NCBI RefSeq assembly: GCF_018873765.1
Contig: NC_057923.1
Coordinates: 186,001 to 250,000, forward strand
DNA length: 64,000 bases
Direction: 5' to 3'
Source: Telopea speciosissima
Lineage: Eukaryota > Streptophyta > Magnoliopsida > Proteales > Proteaceae
A program made the position numbers and the translations under genes. Under the pieces are notes generated by a model. The model made no database searches and was not told where the DNA came from. It worked only from the letters and a program-made list of their open reading frames with translations. This document shows positions 21,960-32,629 of the stretch, piece after piece; positions within the stretch are counted from its first letter, which is position 1, and every line of letters starts with the position of its first letter.

Positions 21960-22990
21960 GAAATGTGGCCGTAACTTTTGCGCAACCATGACAAGGGCAT
22001 AAGCTGCCTTCTCAATTTGCCTGTAACGAGTCTCAACATCAAGTAAGATTCTGCTGACATAGTAGACTGGCTTTTGAGTTTTATGCTCCTCTTAGATTAG
22101 GACTGCGCTGATAGCCACCGCTGAAACAACCAAGTATAATGGCAACTTATCATTGAGCCCGGGTCTTGCCAATATTGGTGGCGAAGACAGGTATTCTTTA
22201 AGATGAAGAAATGCTTCTTCGCACTCCGTTGTCCAGAGGAATTGATTGGGATGCTTGAGCGTGTGGAAAAACGGTTGGCACCTATCAGCCAATCGGGATG
22301 TGAAACATCCCAAAGCAGTAATGTGCCCAGTTAGTTCTTAAACCTCTTTGACCGTTCGCAGGGAGACCATGTTTTGGATGGCAGCGATTTTGGTAGGATT
22401 GGCTTCAATGCCTCGTGTGGAGACTATGAGGCCAAGGAATTTGCGGGACATGATACCGAAGGCACATTTTTTCGGATTCAGCTTCATGTTGTACTGGCGG
22501 AGAACTTGAAATGCATCCGCAAGGTCTTTAAAGTGGTCACAAGCTTGTAAACTCTTAATGAGCATATCATCCACATAAACCTCCATGCTTCGGTCGATGA
22601 GGTCCTTAAAGATCATGTTGACAAGTCACTGATAAATGGCGCTCACATTTTTTAGCCCAAATGGCATCACCCCATAACAAAATTGATTATCACTAGTGCG
22701 AAAGGCTGTTTTGGGGATGTCCGGATTGTGCATCTTGATTTGATTATAGCCAGAACATGCATCCATGAAGCTGAGCATTTCATGTCCGGCTGTGGAGTCG
22801 ATCAATTGATCAATTCGCAGAAGGGGGTAGGTGTCTTTCGAGCAAGCCTTGTTGAGGTTCGTGTAGTCAATGCAAATCTGCCATTTGCCACCGGCTTTTG
22901 GGACCATTACTACATTGGCTAGCCATTCAGGGTAGGCTATTTCTTCAATGAAACCAATAGATAGAAGTTTCTGAACTTCTTCCTTGAAGC
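21960..22990 (-). pseudogene. pol: reverse transcriptase / RNase H of Tat element B
   Basis: Three consecutive pieces: 22626-22907 (GGKWQICIDYTNLNKACSKD, FMDACSGYNQIKMH, GVMPFGLKNVSAIYQ), 22338-22616 (EVYVDDMLIKS with the catalytic YVDD, then FLGLIVSTRGIEANP) and 22092-22313 (connection and RNase H start). Stops separate the pieces, but spacing is preserved, so decay is mainly by point changes. Confidence 0.85.
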
Positions 22991-23056
22991 GCTCCTGTCT
23001 CTCGAGGCCAACAATTCTAGCCTTTTATCTGACGGGTTTTCATGTTGGGTCGACAT

Positions 23057-25604
23057 TCAGTTTATGCTTGATGACATTACGAGCAATACCGGGCATGTCG
23101 GATGCACACAAGGGAAAACGTCCAAATTTTTTTGAAGAAAAGAGATCATCTCTTGACACTTGGGCCCTTGAAGATGCGACCTAATTTGCAATTGTCGGGA
23201 ACGGTCATTCCCCACGAGGTCTACCTTAGATAAATCATCGACAGGCTTTGCACGATCGGGCTTGGTATCATCACGTAAATCCTCAATGGCAATAGGTAAT
23301 GTCTCTCCCAACTTGAATTTCCCTCGAAGGGAACTTGCATAACACTTTTTCAAAGTCAATTGATCACCTACGCATTCTCCGATGCCTTTAGGAGTAGGGA
23401 ATTTCATCTTGAGATGAGGCATAGAGATTATGGCGTATAGGACATTTAAACCAATGCGACCCAATATGGCATTGTACGAAGATGAGACATCAACCACTAG
23501 AAAGGTTAGCATGATAGTGGATTGAAGGTCTTCGGACCCTGCCGTGAGGGGAAGATCGACTAACCCCAAGACTTTAACTGGAGCTCCGAAAAACCCTTGT
23601 AGAGGCCCATACGTTCATAGGTCTCTCCAAACAATATATCCGCGGAACTTCCATTGTCAACTAAGATGCGCTTAACATCGAAATTGGCGATGTTCATTGT
23701 TACCACCAAAGCATCATCATGGGGAGATTGAACAGTTCCTGCATCTTGATCAGAGAAGGAAATGGTCGGAGAGGGTCTATGTTTCTTACTAGGTGACTTC
23801 GTAACAAGAATGCCGCGGGCGAAGGCCTTAGCTTTGTTAGAGGATAGAGAACTTTCGCCCGCTGTAGGTCCCCCACTGATTGTGGAGATGACACCGGCCG
23901 AACCACGAGGTACGACCCTACTAGGTTCAGTCCTATTGAATGGTTGGTCTTCTACTAGCTCATCTTTAAGATATTGCTTCTCATGCTTTATCCGATCAGT
24001 CCTTTGATCAGGTGCCTTAATTCTTGATTGATTGGAGGGTGTCCGTCGATCGACACGGTTAGCTCCTGATCCAGAGTTTCGCCGATTGTTAATGTAACGG
24101 TTGAGATAACCTCGCTGAATAAGACTTTCAATCTTGCTTTCGAGGTTCCTGCATTCATTGGTGTCATGACCATTCGCATTATGGAATCTGCAGAACTTCT
24201 TCGGGTTGCAGTGGCCGGGATGGTTGCCCATTTTGGGAGGTCATTTGATGAACTTCTCATTTTGTATTTGCATCAAGATTTGGGAGCGGTTGTGAGTGAG
24301 CAGTGTGTATAGGTCGAAAACCTTTTAAGGGCTAATGGTGTGGTGCCTTTCTGATCGCTGCTTCTTTCTTTCATCTTTGGGATCCTCTTGATCCTTCTGC
24401 TTCGGTCTTTTCTTATCAGACCTTCCTTGAGTAGTTTTTTGCTAAGCATGCATAATTTCTGTGGCATTCATGATTTTTTCACAACGAACAAGTAATTCGT
24501 TCAAGTCTTCTGGCTCTTTTTTACATAGGGAGAAGCTAAGATTGATGTCCGCTATGCCGGCTATTAGCGCAGCTTTGGCGACCGCGAGGTCAAGATCATC
24601 AATTTCCAGCTTCATGGAATTGAATCGAGAAAAGAAGTCACGTAATGACTCATTGGGCTTCTGAGTTAAGGTAGTGAGATTTGCAGAAGTCCGCTTATGT
24701 GTTCGACTACCTGTGAAAGTAGCGACGAATGCAGTGCTGAGTTCACGAAAGACATGCATTGAATTTGGGAGGAGCCTGTTAAACCATGTCCTTGCTGCCC
24801 CTTGAAGGGTGGTAGGAAATGCCCTACATATAATGGGATTAGATGCTCTGCAGTATGCCATGAGGGCGTTGAACCCTTCCAAGTGCTTAATGGGGTCAGT
24901 GGTCCCATCATAGTATTCGAGAACTGCATTTTGAAGCCCTTTGGGAATTGGAAGGCCGAGATATCATCGAATAATGCCATTGTGCAAAAAAAAATAGGTT
25001 TTTCGGCTTCAGCTTGTACCTGTACCATTTGCTGCATCTGGTTTTGTAATTGCTTGATTTGCTGGTGGAGATTAGTTGTTTGAGATGGGCCAGCGGCTGG
25101 TTTCTCTGAGAGTTCCTGGGTCTGAAATAATGCCTTTTTAGGCTTTTTCTTGCTTTGGGCGCGGCTCCTTAGATTACGGCCAAGATTTGTCGAAGAAGAT
25201 TGGTTGTGCTAGCTGGAAGTTTGCCTTGAACTGATAGAAGGGGATTTGTCCTTAGATTGGGCTTTCTCAATCGCCTGAGTGTTCTGTTTGACTACCGTAG
25301 TTAGAGCCAGAACCTGCTATTGAAGGGTATTGAATTGTAATTGAGTGACGACACCCTCTGGAGCTTGTGGAATGCTCGGTGATGTATGGTGCAAACGATC
25401 TGGGGTCTTGGTTTGAGATTTTCACTCTTGGCTTTTGTTCCCTTGACTTGTTCGAGGAAGATCGGCCGAAATGGGGGTGCGCAGAACAGGAGAGACATGG
25501 GTTGCGCTATAAGCCGCCATATTCTGCTGTTCTTGTGGAGATTTATCTTTTGAAGGTTGGGGTTGTTTGGATGTGGAAGGCCGAGAGGCCCTAGTGTTGA
25601 CCAT
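23057..25604 (-). pseudogene. gag: gag and protease of Tat element B
   Basis: The gag start is probably the ATG at 25604 (MVNTRASRPSTSKQPQPSKD), about 40 bp after the primer site. The gag core appears at 24442-24882 (ICRAFPTTLQGAARTWFNRL, SLRDFFSRFNSMKLEIDDLD). A knuckle C-R-F-H-x6-H-x4-C occurs at 23560-24231, whose C-terminus carries the protease site LVDNGSSADILF. The rest of the protease (YNAILGRIGLN) follows in another frame at 23057-23569. Multiple frame breaks. Confidence 0.8.
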
Positions 25605-25643
25605 CCTTGGTGTTCATTGGTTAGATTGCTAATACTCTTATAG

Positions 25644-25661
25644 TTCCCACAGACGGTGCCA
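25644..25661 (-). other. primer binding site of Tat element B
   Basis: The minus strand reads TGGCACCGTCTGTGGGAA just inside the LTR, one substitution away from the motif of element A over their shared length. Confidence 0.7.
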
Positions 25662-25709
25662 ATTTGTTGCCGTTGTTTTTTGTCCAAGCTGAAGTGGATG
25701 ACCTGCAAG

Positions 25710-26717
25710 CAAGGTTCTAAAACTCAGGTTTCGACCAGCCAGAAATCAAGTTCATCTCGGTTTCGACCATATCTCAGTCGAAACTTGGAACTTTCTCCAG
25801 GTTAACTTGAACCAAGGTCCAGAAGTTATTTTTTTGCCCTGATTCTTGTTGTGCTTCCTATTTTTGACATTTTAAATCCAATCCATGCATTAGTTTCACA
25901 TAGAGAACACTAAAAATACTTGTGGTTTTGATCCAAGTTTGATACTGTATATTGTTCTTGGACATGGCATCAAATAAGGTTTGACCGAAACATAACACCT
26001 TCAATATAAATCAGATTTAAGCAATCTTGGATTTGTTAGAAAGCTTTGTTTTGATAGTTTTCCATCAAATCCAAAATTGCTTAAATCTAGTTTATATTGA
26101 AGGAGTTATGTACCGGTCAAACTTAATTTGGTGTGCATGAATGCTGCCAAAATCGCTCTGAATGAAAATATTTTTTTGGAGATCAAAACAAATGAATATT
26201 TTACCGCACTTTTGGTTTTTAGCAATGTTTTATCATATTAAGATTTATGAAATTTTTAGATTTGGGAAAAACCCCAATAATAGAAAGTTGAAAATTGCAC
26301 CTACTGTCGAAAATCCAGTTTTTATTCTTGAACTGGGGGGGTTGACTTTTATTTCCTTTTGGAATTTTATTTTTTTAACTATTTTTATTGGATTCAAATA
26401 GGGGGTATTTGTTTATTTATGAATAATATCTTAAGTAAATGTTTAAATTAGGTTAGGCATAGATAAGTGTCTGTCCGGGTTTCTGGCCTGGTAACTGGCA
26501 TACTTAAGTATCTGTACTGGTTTCGAGCCAGGTTTCTCTAAGATTTGATGGGCATAAGTGTCGAAAATTGCAAAATTATCAACATCTTAGTCGAAACCAT
26601 CGAATTTTGATTGAAACCCTGGATTTTTTAAATCACCCTTCAAATTGACTCAGAAACCTGCGAAACCGAGTTAACTCGGTGGTTTCAACAGGTTTCGATC
26701 GAGTTCTTCTTCTATGT
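25710..26717. mobile_element. ~1-kb insertion in the Tat B LTR, probably a non-autonomous DNA element
   Basis: It is flanked by the direct repeat CTGCAAG (25703-25709 and 26718-26724; eight bases with one mismatch if extended outward by one). Both termini are rich in GTTTCGAC/GTCGAAAC motifs in opposite orientations, and the centre holds a long inverted repeat. No transposase. An ~8-bp duplication would suit a hAT-type element, but matching terminal inverted repeats were not evident, so the class stays open. Confidence 0.6.
25972..26130. repeat. long hairpin (two ~68-bp arms, ~22-bp loop)
   Basis: The left arm (25972-26039) and the right arm (26062-26130) are reverse complements with scattered mismatches. 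Both contain TTCAATATAAA, AGATTTAAGCAAT and TTGGATTTG or their complements. The fold resembles a MITE or a microRNA-precursor-like foldback. Confidence 0.85.
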
Positions 26718-26864
26718 CTGCAAGACAAAAGGAGGATATTCGGATTGGCTGGGGATTAATCCTAGGTAACTCCGGTGATTAAGTTAGAACCGGACAACTA
26801 TCAATATCAGTGAGGAACGGTAAAAAGTAATAAATGTGAATACCTATCTCTGTCATACACTGTT

Positions 26865-26874
26865 CCTTATATAG
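26865..26874 (-). promoter_or_regulatory. TATA box in LTR of Tat element B
   Basis: The minus strand reads CTATATAAGG. It would drive transcription leftwards, away from the carboxylesterase gene. Confidence 0.5.
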
Positions 26875-27170
26875 TCCAGGTAGGTTTGTATCCGGCTAGG
26901 TGGATAGTGAGCTGCCATAGCCAACTTGGATAAGGTCGGTCATGCTGAGTTGTCTTGAGAAGGGACTGGAAGATGTAATATCATGGATGTATTAATGAAG
27001 GGTGGCCCACACGATCGTGTATTGTCAGAAGAGCCTTACGGATGTGTTGACACCTGTATAAGTGTATTTTCATATGTATCACGTATCATTATAAAATATA
27101 AATATTACTTGAATTTTAGTTTTGTAGAGAGGTTCGGTGAAACTTCCCATTCATCAAACGATCCTTCCAT

Positions 27171-27178
27171 TATAAAAG
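27171..27178 (+). promoter_or_regulatory. TATA box of the carboxylesterase gene
   Basis: TATAAAAG about 130 bp before the start codon, giving a predicted 5' UTR of roughly 95-100 nt. The next 120 bp upstream are AT-rich, after which the LTR of element B begins. Confidence 0.7.
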
Positions 27179-27300
27179 GGCGGCTGAGGCCCTTATTTGT
27201 GTTGTACCCAAGCCCCCAACCTTCTCAAGTAGACTTGAGTTTTGCAATTTGCAATCTAAGTCGCCAATCTTCTTGTTCGAGTTAAGCTAAAAACACAACA

Positions 27301-28311
27301 ATGGTCTATCAGAAGAAGGTAGTAGAAGAGGTAGCCTGCTGGCTCAAGCTCTTTGACGACGGCACAGTCGACCGCACTTGGTCAGGACCCCCTGAAGCAG
27401 AGTTCATGGCAAAACCTGTGCCAGCCCATGATGAATTCATTGGTGGAGTAGCTGTTCGTGACTTGACACTTGACACAAAATCCGGCCTTGGCGTACGTCT
27501 TTACATGCCGGAAACAAATTCTGGCGTGGAAGAGAAACTTCCCATCGTTATCCATTTCCATGGTGGTGGGTTTTGTATCAGCCAACCCGACTGGTACATG
27601 TACTACCATGTATACACACGGCTAGTTCACACAGCACGAGTCATCTGTGTTTCTGTCAAGCTGCGGCTTGCCCCCGAGCACCGGCTACCCGCACCTTGCG
27701 AGGACGGTCACTCTGTCCTCCTATGGCTTCAAGCCATCGCTCTTGGCAAATTTTCTGAGCCATGGCTTGAAGTCAACGGTGATTTCAAACGTGTCTTCCT
27801 AATTGGGGACAGCTCAGGTGGAAACCTTGTACACGAGGTGGCTGCTCATGCTGGAGCTAAAGATTTGAATCCGGTGCGGCTAGCAGGGGGTATACCAATT
27901 CACCCTGGCTTCGTCCGAGCTGAACGGAGCAAGTCTGAGTTGGAGAAAAAATCTGACTCACCATTCCTAACACTAGAGATGGTTGATAAATTCTTAGCTT
28001 TGGCCTTACCAATCGGCTCCACAAAAGATCATCCGATCACATGCCCGATGGGTCCGGCGGCAACCCCTCTTGCCGGGCTGAAGGTGCCACCGTTTTTGGT
28101 TGTGCTGGCAGAGAATGATTTGATTTTGGACACCGAGATAGAGTACTGTGATGCAATGAAGAAGGCAGGGAAGGATGTAGAGGTGCTGGTTAACCCTGGG
28201 GTCAGTCACTCGTTTTATCTCAACAAGATCGCTGTTGAAATGGACCCCCACACGGCTTCGGAGACCGGCAGGCTTATTGCTGCGATCACCGATTTCATCA
28301 AGAGGCATTAG
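27301..28311 (+). CDS. CXE: plant carboxylesterase, class-I CXE family (alpha/beta hydrolase)
   Basis: A complete intronless 336-residue ORF that starts in a good context (ACAACAATGG), the usual length for plant CXE proteins. It has the oxyanion-hole motif HGGGF (residues 87-91), the nucleophile elbow GDSSGG with Ser171, a likely catalytic Asp273 in AENDLILD and His303 in GVSHSF. These are the hallmarks of the hormone-sensitive-lipase-like hydrolases that also include gibberellin receptors. The intact HGGGF and His favour an active esterase rather than a GID1-type receptor, where the His is replaced. No signal peptide or membrane segment is visible, so it is probably cytosolic. The substrate is unknown; the family hydrolyses short-chain and phenylpropanoid esters. 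It is the only intact host gene found here. Overall it resembles the CXE15/CXE17 type, but that sub-assignment is tentative. Confidence 0.95.
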   Translation: MVYQKKVVEEVACWLKLFDDGTVDRTWSGPPEAEFMAKPVPAHDEFIGGVAVRDLTLDTKSGLGVRLYMPETNSGVEEKLPIVIHFHGGGFCISQPDWYMYYHVYTRLVHTARVICVSVKLRLAPEHRLPAPCEDGHSVLLWLQAIALGKFSEPWLEVNGDFKRVFLIGDSSGGNLVHEVAAHAGAKDLNPVRLAGGIPIHPGFVRAERSKSELEKKSDSPFLTLEMVDKFLALALPIGSTKDHPITCPMGPAATPLAGLKVPPFLVVLAENDLILDTEIEYCDAMKKAGKDVEVLVNPGVSHSFYLNKIAVEMDPHTASETGRLIAAITDFIKRH

Positions 28312-28965
28312 AGGTGTTTGCCGCCACTATTCATGTTCATAAATAAGTATATGCCTTAAATTAGATGATTTATAGATTAATGTATAAGGTTTTATGTTTT
28401 TAGAGGAAATTAGTTTAGCTCCGCCACTCCATAAACTACAGTTGAATTATTTCAAAGGTCATGCATGTTCAGCCGCCCTTCCAATCTTCTTCGTTTTCCC
28501 TCTTCGCAAAATCCTTCTGACAAGTCATGGGTCAACATGTCTCCCACCAAGTATATCAGTGGTTCTTCAGAGAAGACTCTGTTTAGATGATTAATCACCA
28601 CGCGATTTTCACTTTCCATCATAATATATTGATATCCTTTATTTGCTTGGCAACCTACTCAAAAGCATATATGACGGATTTTTATCCGCTACTGTGCCAT
28701 CATGAGGCGTATTGTCACCGAACTTGAATGAAATTTTACGCACATATTTAAAATATCTAAATGAGGTTAATGTATGAGTTTTGACTTTACTTGAAAAGGT
28801 TTGAGTACCAAAATTAGGCCAAGGGTAAAACGATTATTTTTATCATTATATTACCACGGGAGTCAACTGGGCATCTCCATTAAAACAAAGCGTTTACATC
28901 ACCGAAAAAAGAAAATGTACTATTTTATTTCTTTGAATCTTTTTCGTCAAATTATTAAAATTAAT

Positions 28966-29045
28966 ATGGACGGTTCCTATTTGGGTGCTCCAGGACCTAC
29001 AAGTATTGGTGGTGTCTTTAGAAATGATCATTTTTCTCTAGTATG
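28966..29045 (+). pseudogene. RNase H (RVT_3-type) fragment from a LINE
   Basis: The translation contains KINMDGSYLGAPGPTSIGGV, matching the first strand pair of the RNase H domain found at the 3' end of plant LINE ORFs and in related host proteins. Only about 27 residues remain; the sequence after it has stops. Confidence 0.55.
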
Positions 29046-29729
29046 ATTATAATATCTGAACATTCTTGATTTGAGCTGAAATTCTTGGGATGACTTTATT
29101 TATCTATTTTAAACCTTTGTAAAATTTCATTCAAATCCAACAATGTTTGGTTTTTACCTAATGCCAAAATCACTGTTTTGCCCTGGTATTTCTTGATTTC
29201 TAGACCTCCTCGATTTGTGCTGAATATCCTCAAATAACCTTATTTGGCTAATTTAAGTTCATGTATAAAATTTCTTTCAAATCTGATTCAATTTTTACCT
29301 CAATCAGTGCAAAGAATTTTTTGTGGGTTTCTGTATTCTTGTCGTTCATTTTTTGCTACTTTTACAATAAAATTTGCTTTTGATCACCGCATGGATGGAA
29401 AGTGCTTGAGAAATGCTTCACGATAATAAAAGGCGCATTAAAATCCGACACATGGGTTAAATGATATTAATATTTTAAATTCCAGCCTTTAAAGAGAATT
29501 TAAAAGTAATAAAAATAAGTATTTTGGTCCGACCCGTGTTTACTAAGCCCGTACCGTAAGACCAAGCCATAACGCCTGATCCAGCCCGTACGAGCTGAGC
29601 TGGGCCCGGCTTGCATGTCTACTGGGCTAGCCCTGGCGTGCCCGTAAGCCCAGCACAGGCCTGCACCCATGCGGCCAGGGTTGAGCGCATGCCGCCCATG
29701 CCTTTGGAAACCCAGATTTTTTTATCATC

Positions 29730-29757
29730 AAAAAAAAAAAAAAAAAAAAAAAAAAAA
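29730..29757. repeat. 28-base A-run after a GC-rich block
   Basis: An uninterrupted A-run following ~190 bp of GC-rich sequence containing GCTGGGCCCGGC-like repeats. It may be the tail of a retroposed copy, but no target duplication was recognised. Confidence 0.6.
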
Positions 29758-30271
29758 TTAAAGCCACCACGTTTGGAAGGCAAGGAGTTAGAATTCTTTA
29801 GTTAAATTTTTTCTGAAGGTAACCTTCACTTTCCTCTTTCCATTGATGGTCTTCAGCTCTTCCATCCATCCATTTTGTAGCTCAAGAAAATTCCTCGAAT
29901 ACCCCTCTCTAGCCACATTTTGTAGTTGGAGCATTACCATTCAAGTCACATTTCAGTGGGCCCCAAAAGTGGATTCCAGAGAACTGGACTTGTATTTTCT
30001 GAGTAGGAATCCTCACACACTTCTAGGTTAATTTTCTCATTTTTTATTTTCTTTGAAGCTGTTGCAGCTGAAAACCAACTTTCCGCTGATATGAGCTGCG
30101 CTACGTGAGATTCCGTGGAAAACAAAGAAGAACACACCGTGAGAGGGCCGGAGCTGTGCAAAGACTCTCTGATGTTTAAGTCAGCTTCCTAGCAACTAAA
30201 GGGAATAGCAGAGCAATATCATGAGAGTGTAGAGTAGTAATTGTCTCAGACCTTGCCCTCTGGGGGAGGTT

Positions 30272-30280
30272 CTATTTATA
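30272..30280 (-). promoter_or_regulatory. TATA box in the Tat-like LTR
   Basis: The minus strand reads TATAAATAG at the position equivalent to the TATA box of LTR A. Confidence 0.45.
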
Positions 30281-30572
30281 TTGGTTGCCTGCTAGCTTGA
30301 ATTGGGAAAGAGGATCCTCCTTTGATACACATTCTGCCTGAATTAGTAGTTTCCTTTTTGGAGTAGGAATCACTCTTGGAGATTCAGTTTAAGTAAATCT
30401 TCTGTATATTGTAGATCCGCTAGGATTCCTTCCCTTAGTAGGGAGCCGGGTGCATAGATCTTCTTGGCTTCCTACTTGGAATGTGCTTCCTTGTCTTGGA
30501 CTTAGCTCTTGAAAAATGTTTGTATTGGGAAAGTCGAGGTGAGAGTCTCACTAGATCATGTTTCCTAATTTG

Positions 30573-30703
30573 GTGGTCAAGTGCCTAGCGCATTTGGTAG
30601 CTAGTGGTGCGTAAAGGCCCATTGCTACCAGGAGGTCTTGAGTTCAAGTCTCCTGGTTCACATCCTACCTTCCCCCCTACCTATCAAAAAAAAAAAAAAA
30701 AAT
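30573..30703 (+). mobile_element. tRNA-derived SINE with perfect 14-bp target duplication
   Basis: A 131-bp body flanked by TGTTTCCTAATTTG at 30559-30572 and 30704-30717. Inside are an A-box-like TAGCGCATTTGG, a B-box-like GAGTTCAAGTCTC about 55 bp further on, and a terminal A-run of about 17. These are the defining parts of a SINE transcribed by RNA polymerase III and mobilised by LINE machinery. It lies within the Tat-like LTR and is therefore younger than it. Confidence 0.92.
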
Positions 30704-31599
30704 TGTTTCCTAATTTGTGTCTCCATGTGTCTCATTGTGAGTGGTGGAAGTATTTTACCCATAACAGAGACCTCCCGCTCCCTCAGCTCATATTTATGAG
30801 TTGTGGGAGTAGTTCTCTTAAGGGGTATGAGCTACGAGATCCATGAACTTACTTGAGGTCATCCTCTCTCTAGAAGGTACTACGGTAATTGTATCTTAGG
30901 GTATTCATAAAGCTTATCTTTTATGTTGTTGTGACATTTCAAATACTGCATGTTCTTGACTTTTGTGCCTATCATTTTCGCACACTTCCAATTTACCTCG
31001 AACAGTTGAAGGGGTGATGACATGTTGGACGAAATACCTTGGAATCTAGAAAATTTATACTCACGCCATATCCGGGAGGACATCTGGACCGTTCAACTGT
31101 GGATATTTAATAGGGCTTTTTGGGTGCAAGCTCATTTCTACTTCCTCGTCTTCGCTGGTTGCTTTGCTTCATCTTATTCTTACCCCGAAGATCAAAGTTC
31201 TGTCTCTCTGTGGTGGTGAAGTTTAATCTGTTTCCGGTGCTCTCCTCATCTTTGTATTAATCAGTAAATTTTTTGCTTCTCTTAAAATGTCTGGTTCTAC
31301 TGACTGAGCATTTAGCAAAGACATTGATGGGGGCTCTTCTGGTCAAGTCTGCGGTATGGATGCAGAATTAGAATCGAGGACGAGAATTTCCTCCTCAAAT
31401 TCTCTTGGCAGTAGTTTTGCCACCCAAACGGTTGATAACCCTTGACCGACCTTAGAGAGGAAAGTATTAGCGAAACATTCTTTAGTGGGCCATCAAAGTG
31501 GGGTTCCTGTTGTCTTTGTCACTACTAAATCTCTGTAGGTTTTAAGGGAGGTATATTCAATTAGTCTTAAGAAACCAGGTTCTCGGGAAAATGCTTGTA

Positions 31600-32445
31600 T
31601 GGCTAGGCCTGGGGAAGTCTGTTAGTATGAGCATATGTTCGAAGTAGGGCTCAGGTTCCATGTTCACCATGTGGCTAACGGGATACTGAGGTATTTCGTG
31701 GTGCTTCCTGACCAAATTACTCCCAACGGGTGGAGATTCAATATGAGCTTTGCCACTCTTTTTGCTAAGTTTGGGAGGCATGCCACACTTGAGGTCTTCT
31801 CGCACCTCTTTGTCATTAAGAAGCACAATGTAAGTCGCGGATGGTTTTACTTCTCTGGTCGTCTTGGGTTGAAGGCGAAGGTTCTCAAACACTTGCCTTA
31901 CTTTAATCACAACTGGAGGGTTAAATTTTTCTTTGCATGGAGTGACCAGTTTTAATCTGGATTGATATGGTCGGTTGTTGAGACCTCGGCTACAAATATT
32001 AGACCTTTACTTGATGAGGAGACTTTAGAATCTGTTAGAATCATCTTAGTTCGTAAGACGTTCAACTTATGAGACCTCGATGATGAGCATTTTCCCAGGA
32101 GTTTAAGTTTGAACCAGGTTGGGGTTGTTCAAGGTGAGCCCTTAGTTGCCTTTGCCTTATTTAATTTTTGATTTTGTGCCTCATTTCTTGAATCATATTC
32201 TGTTTGCTCCAGTGAGGGTGAATTTCGATAGGTTCGAGGCGAGATTGAAAAAGAGGAATGATGTCGCGGCCACTCCGATCTCCAATGCGGCCCAAGTTGT
32301 TAGGACGATGTCCGACAAAGGAGGCTCACACAAGAAATGAAAATTTCTTCCTGAGTCTGCTTTTGGGTCGAACCCTAGTTCTGTTGACAAGGGGAAGGGC
32401 CTTGCTATTTCTGTCGACAAAAAGATTACTTATGGCGGTCCACCT
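31600..32445 (+). pseudogene. Transposase_28-like ORF (putative gypsy-type transposon domain), split by a solo LTR
   Basis: The best part is a 106-residue open stretch (31635-31955) with FEVGLRFHVHHVANGILRYF, TPNGWRFNMSFATLFAKFG, RGWFYFSGR and a Trp-containing RVKFFFAW segment. These match the pattern of the plant-specific domain known as Transposase_28. Stops interrupt the frame further on, but it remains readable to about 32445 (SDKGGSHKK, then SVDKGKGLAISVDKKITYGG). The tail appears to resume after the solo LTR at 44395. If the adjacent Tat-like LTR belongs to the same element, this ORF is antisense to it. Antisense ORFs are documented in Tat-lineage elements. Function unknown. Confidence 0.6.
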
Positions 32446-32629
32446 TGTTGAGGATAAGTCCTCACACACAAACCCCATCATCCATTATGATGATATCAAA
32501 GTTTTAATGATAACAAATAAACCAAATTATACTAACTCTTGTTTGAGATGTAGAGAATCCCTATACAAGAGCATGTGACCAAGTGAGGGAGAGCACTTAA
32601 TTCAAGAGATTGATGATCAAAGCAATTGA

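Larger units (their letters stand above)
19927..27052 (-). mobile_element. Tat-lineage Ty3/gypsy retrotransposon B, decayed, 3' LTR missing
   Basis: A minus-strand element with 5' LTR (25665-27052, enlarged by an insertion), primer site 25644-25661, gag, protease, RT, RNase H, a second RNase H and integrase down to about 20107. Domain order and the second RNase H fit the Tat group. It shares the primer site type with element A but is clearly divergent and more AT-rich. Beyond the integrase the 3' LTR is absent; the sequence abuts an opposite-strand LTR at 19926. Confidence 0.87.
25665..27052 (-). repeat. 5' LTR of Tat element B, interrupted by an insertion
   Basis: The minus strand begins TGTCAACACATCC and ends CAACGGCAACA before the primer site. 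Without the insertion at 25710-26717 it is about 375 bp. A TATA box lies at 26865-26874. The outer edge lies about 120 bp upstream of the carboxylesterase TATA box. Confidence 0.65.
28312..30059. other. carboxylesterase 3' flank and intergenic DNA
   Basis: The 3' UTR probably runs through the AT-rich stretch near 28330-28400 (several AATAAG/ATAAAT-like signals). Beyond it are two diverged copies of a ~142-bp unit (GATTTG-GCTGAA at about 29068 and 29211) and a GC-rich block at 29540-29729 ending in a long A-run. No other gene was found. Confidence 0.5.
30060..30870 (-). repeat. Tat-like LTR (solo or 3' LTR), SINE inserted
   Basis: The plus-strand start TGTTGCAGCTGAAAACC aligns with the inner end of LTR A (TATTGCGGATGAAAACCTCC). 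Further shared blocks follow (GAGAGGGCCGG, AAGACTCTC-GA-G-TTAAGTCAG), and the minus strand has a TATA box at 30272-30280. No primer site lies beside the 30060 end, so it is not a 5' LTR. The right boundary is unclear, so the end given is approximate. Confidence 0.6.

Noticed and set aside
27382..28308. Minus-strand and alternate-frame ORFs under the carboxylesterase
   Set aside because: Shadows of a clear gene on the plus strand.
30573..30703. A functional tRNA gene
   Set aside because: A/B-box similarity exists, but the body cannot form a cloverleaf, and the A-tail and target duplication identify a SINE.
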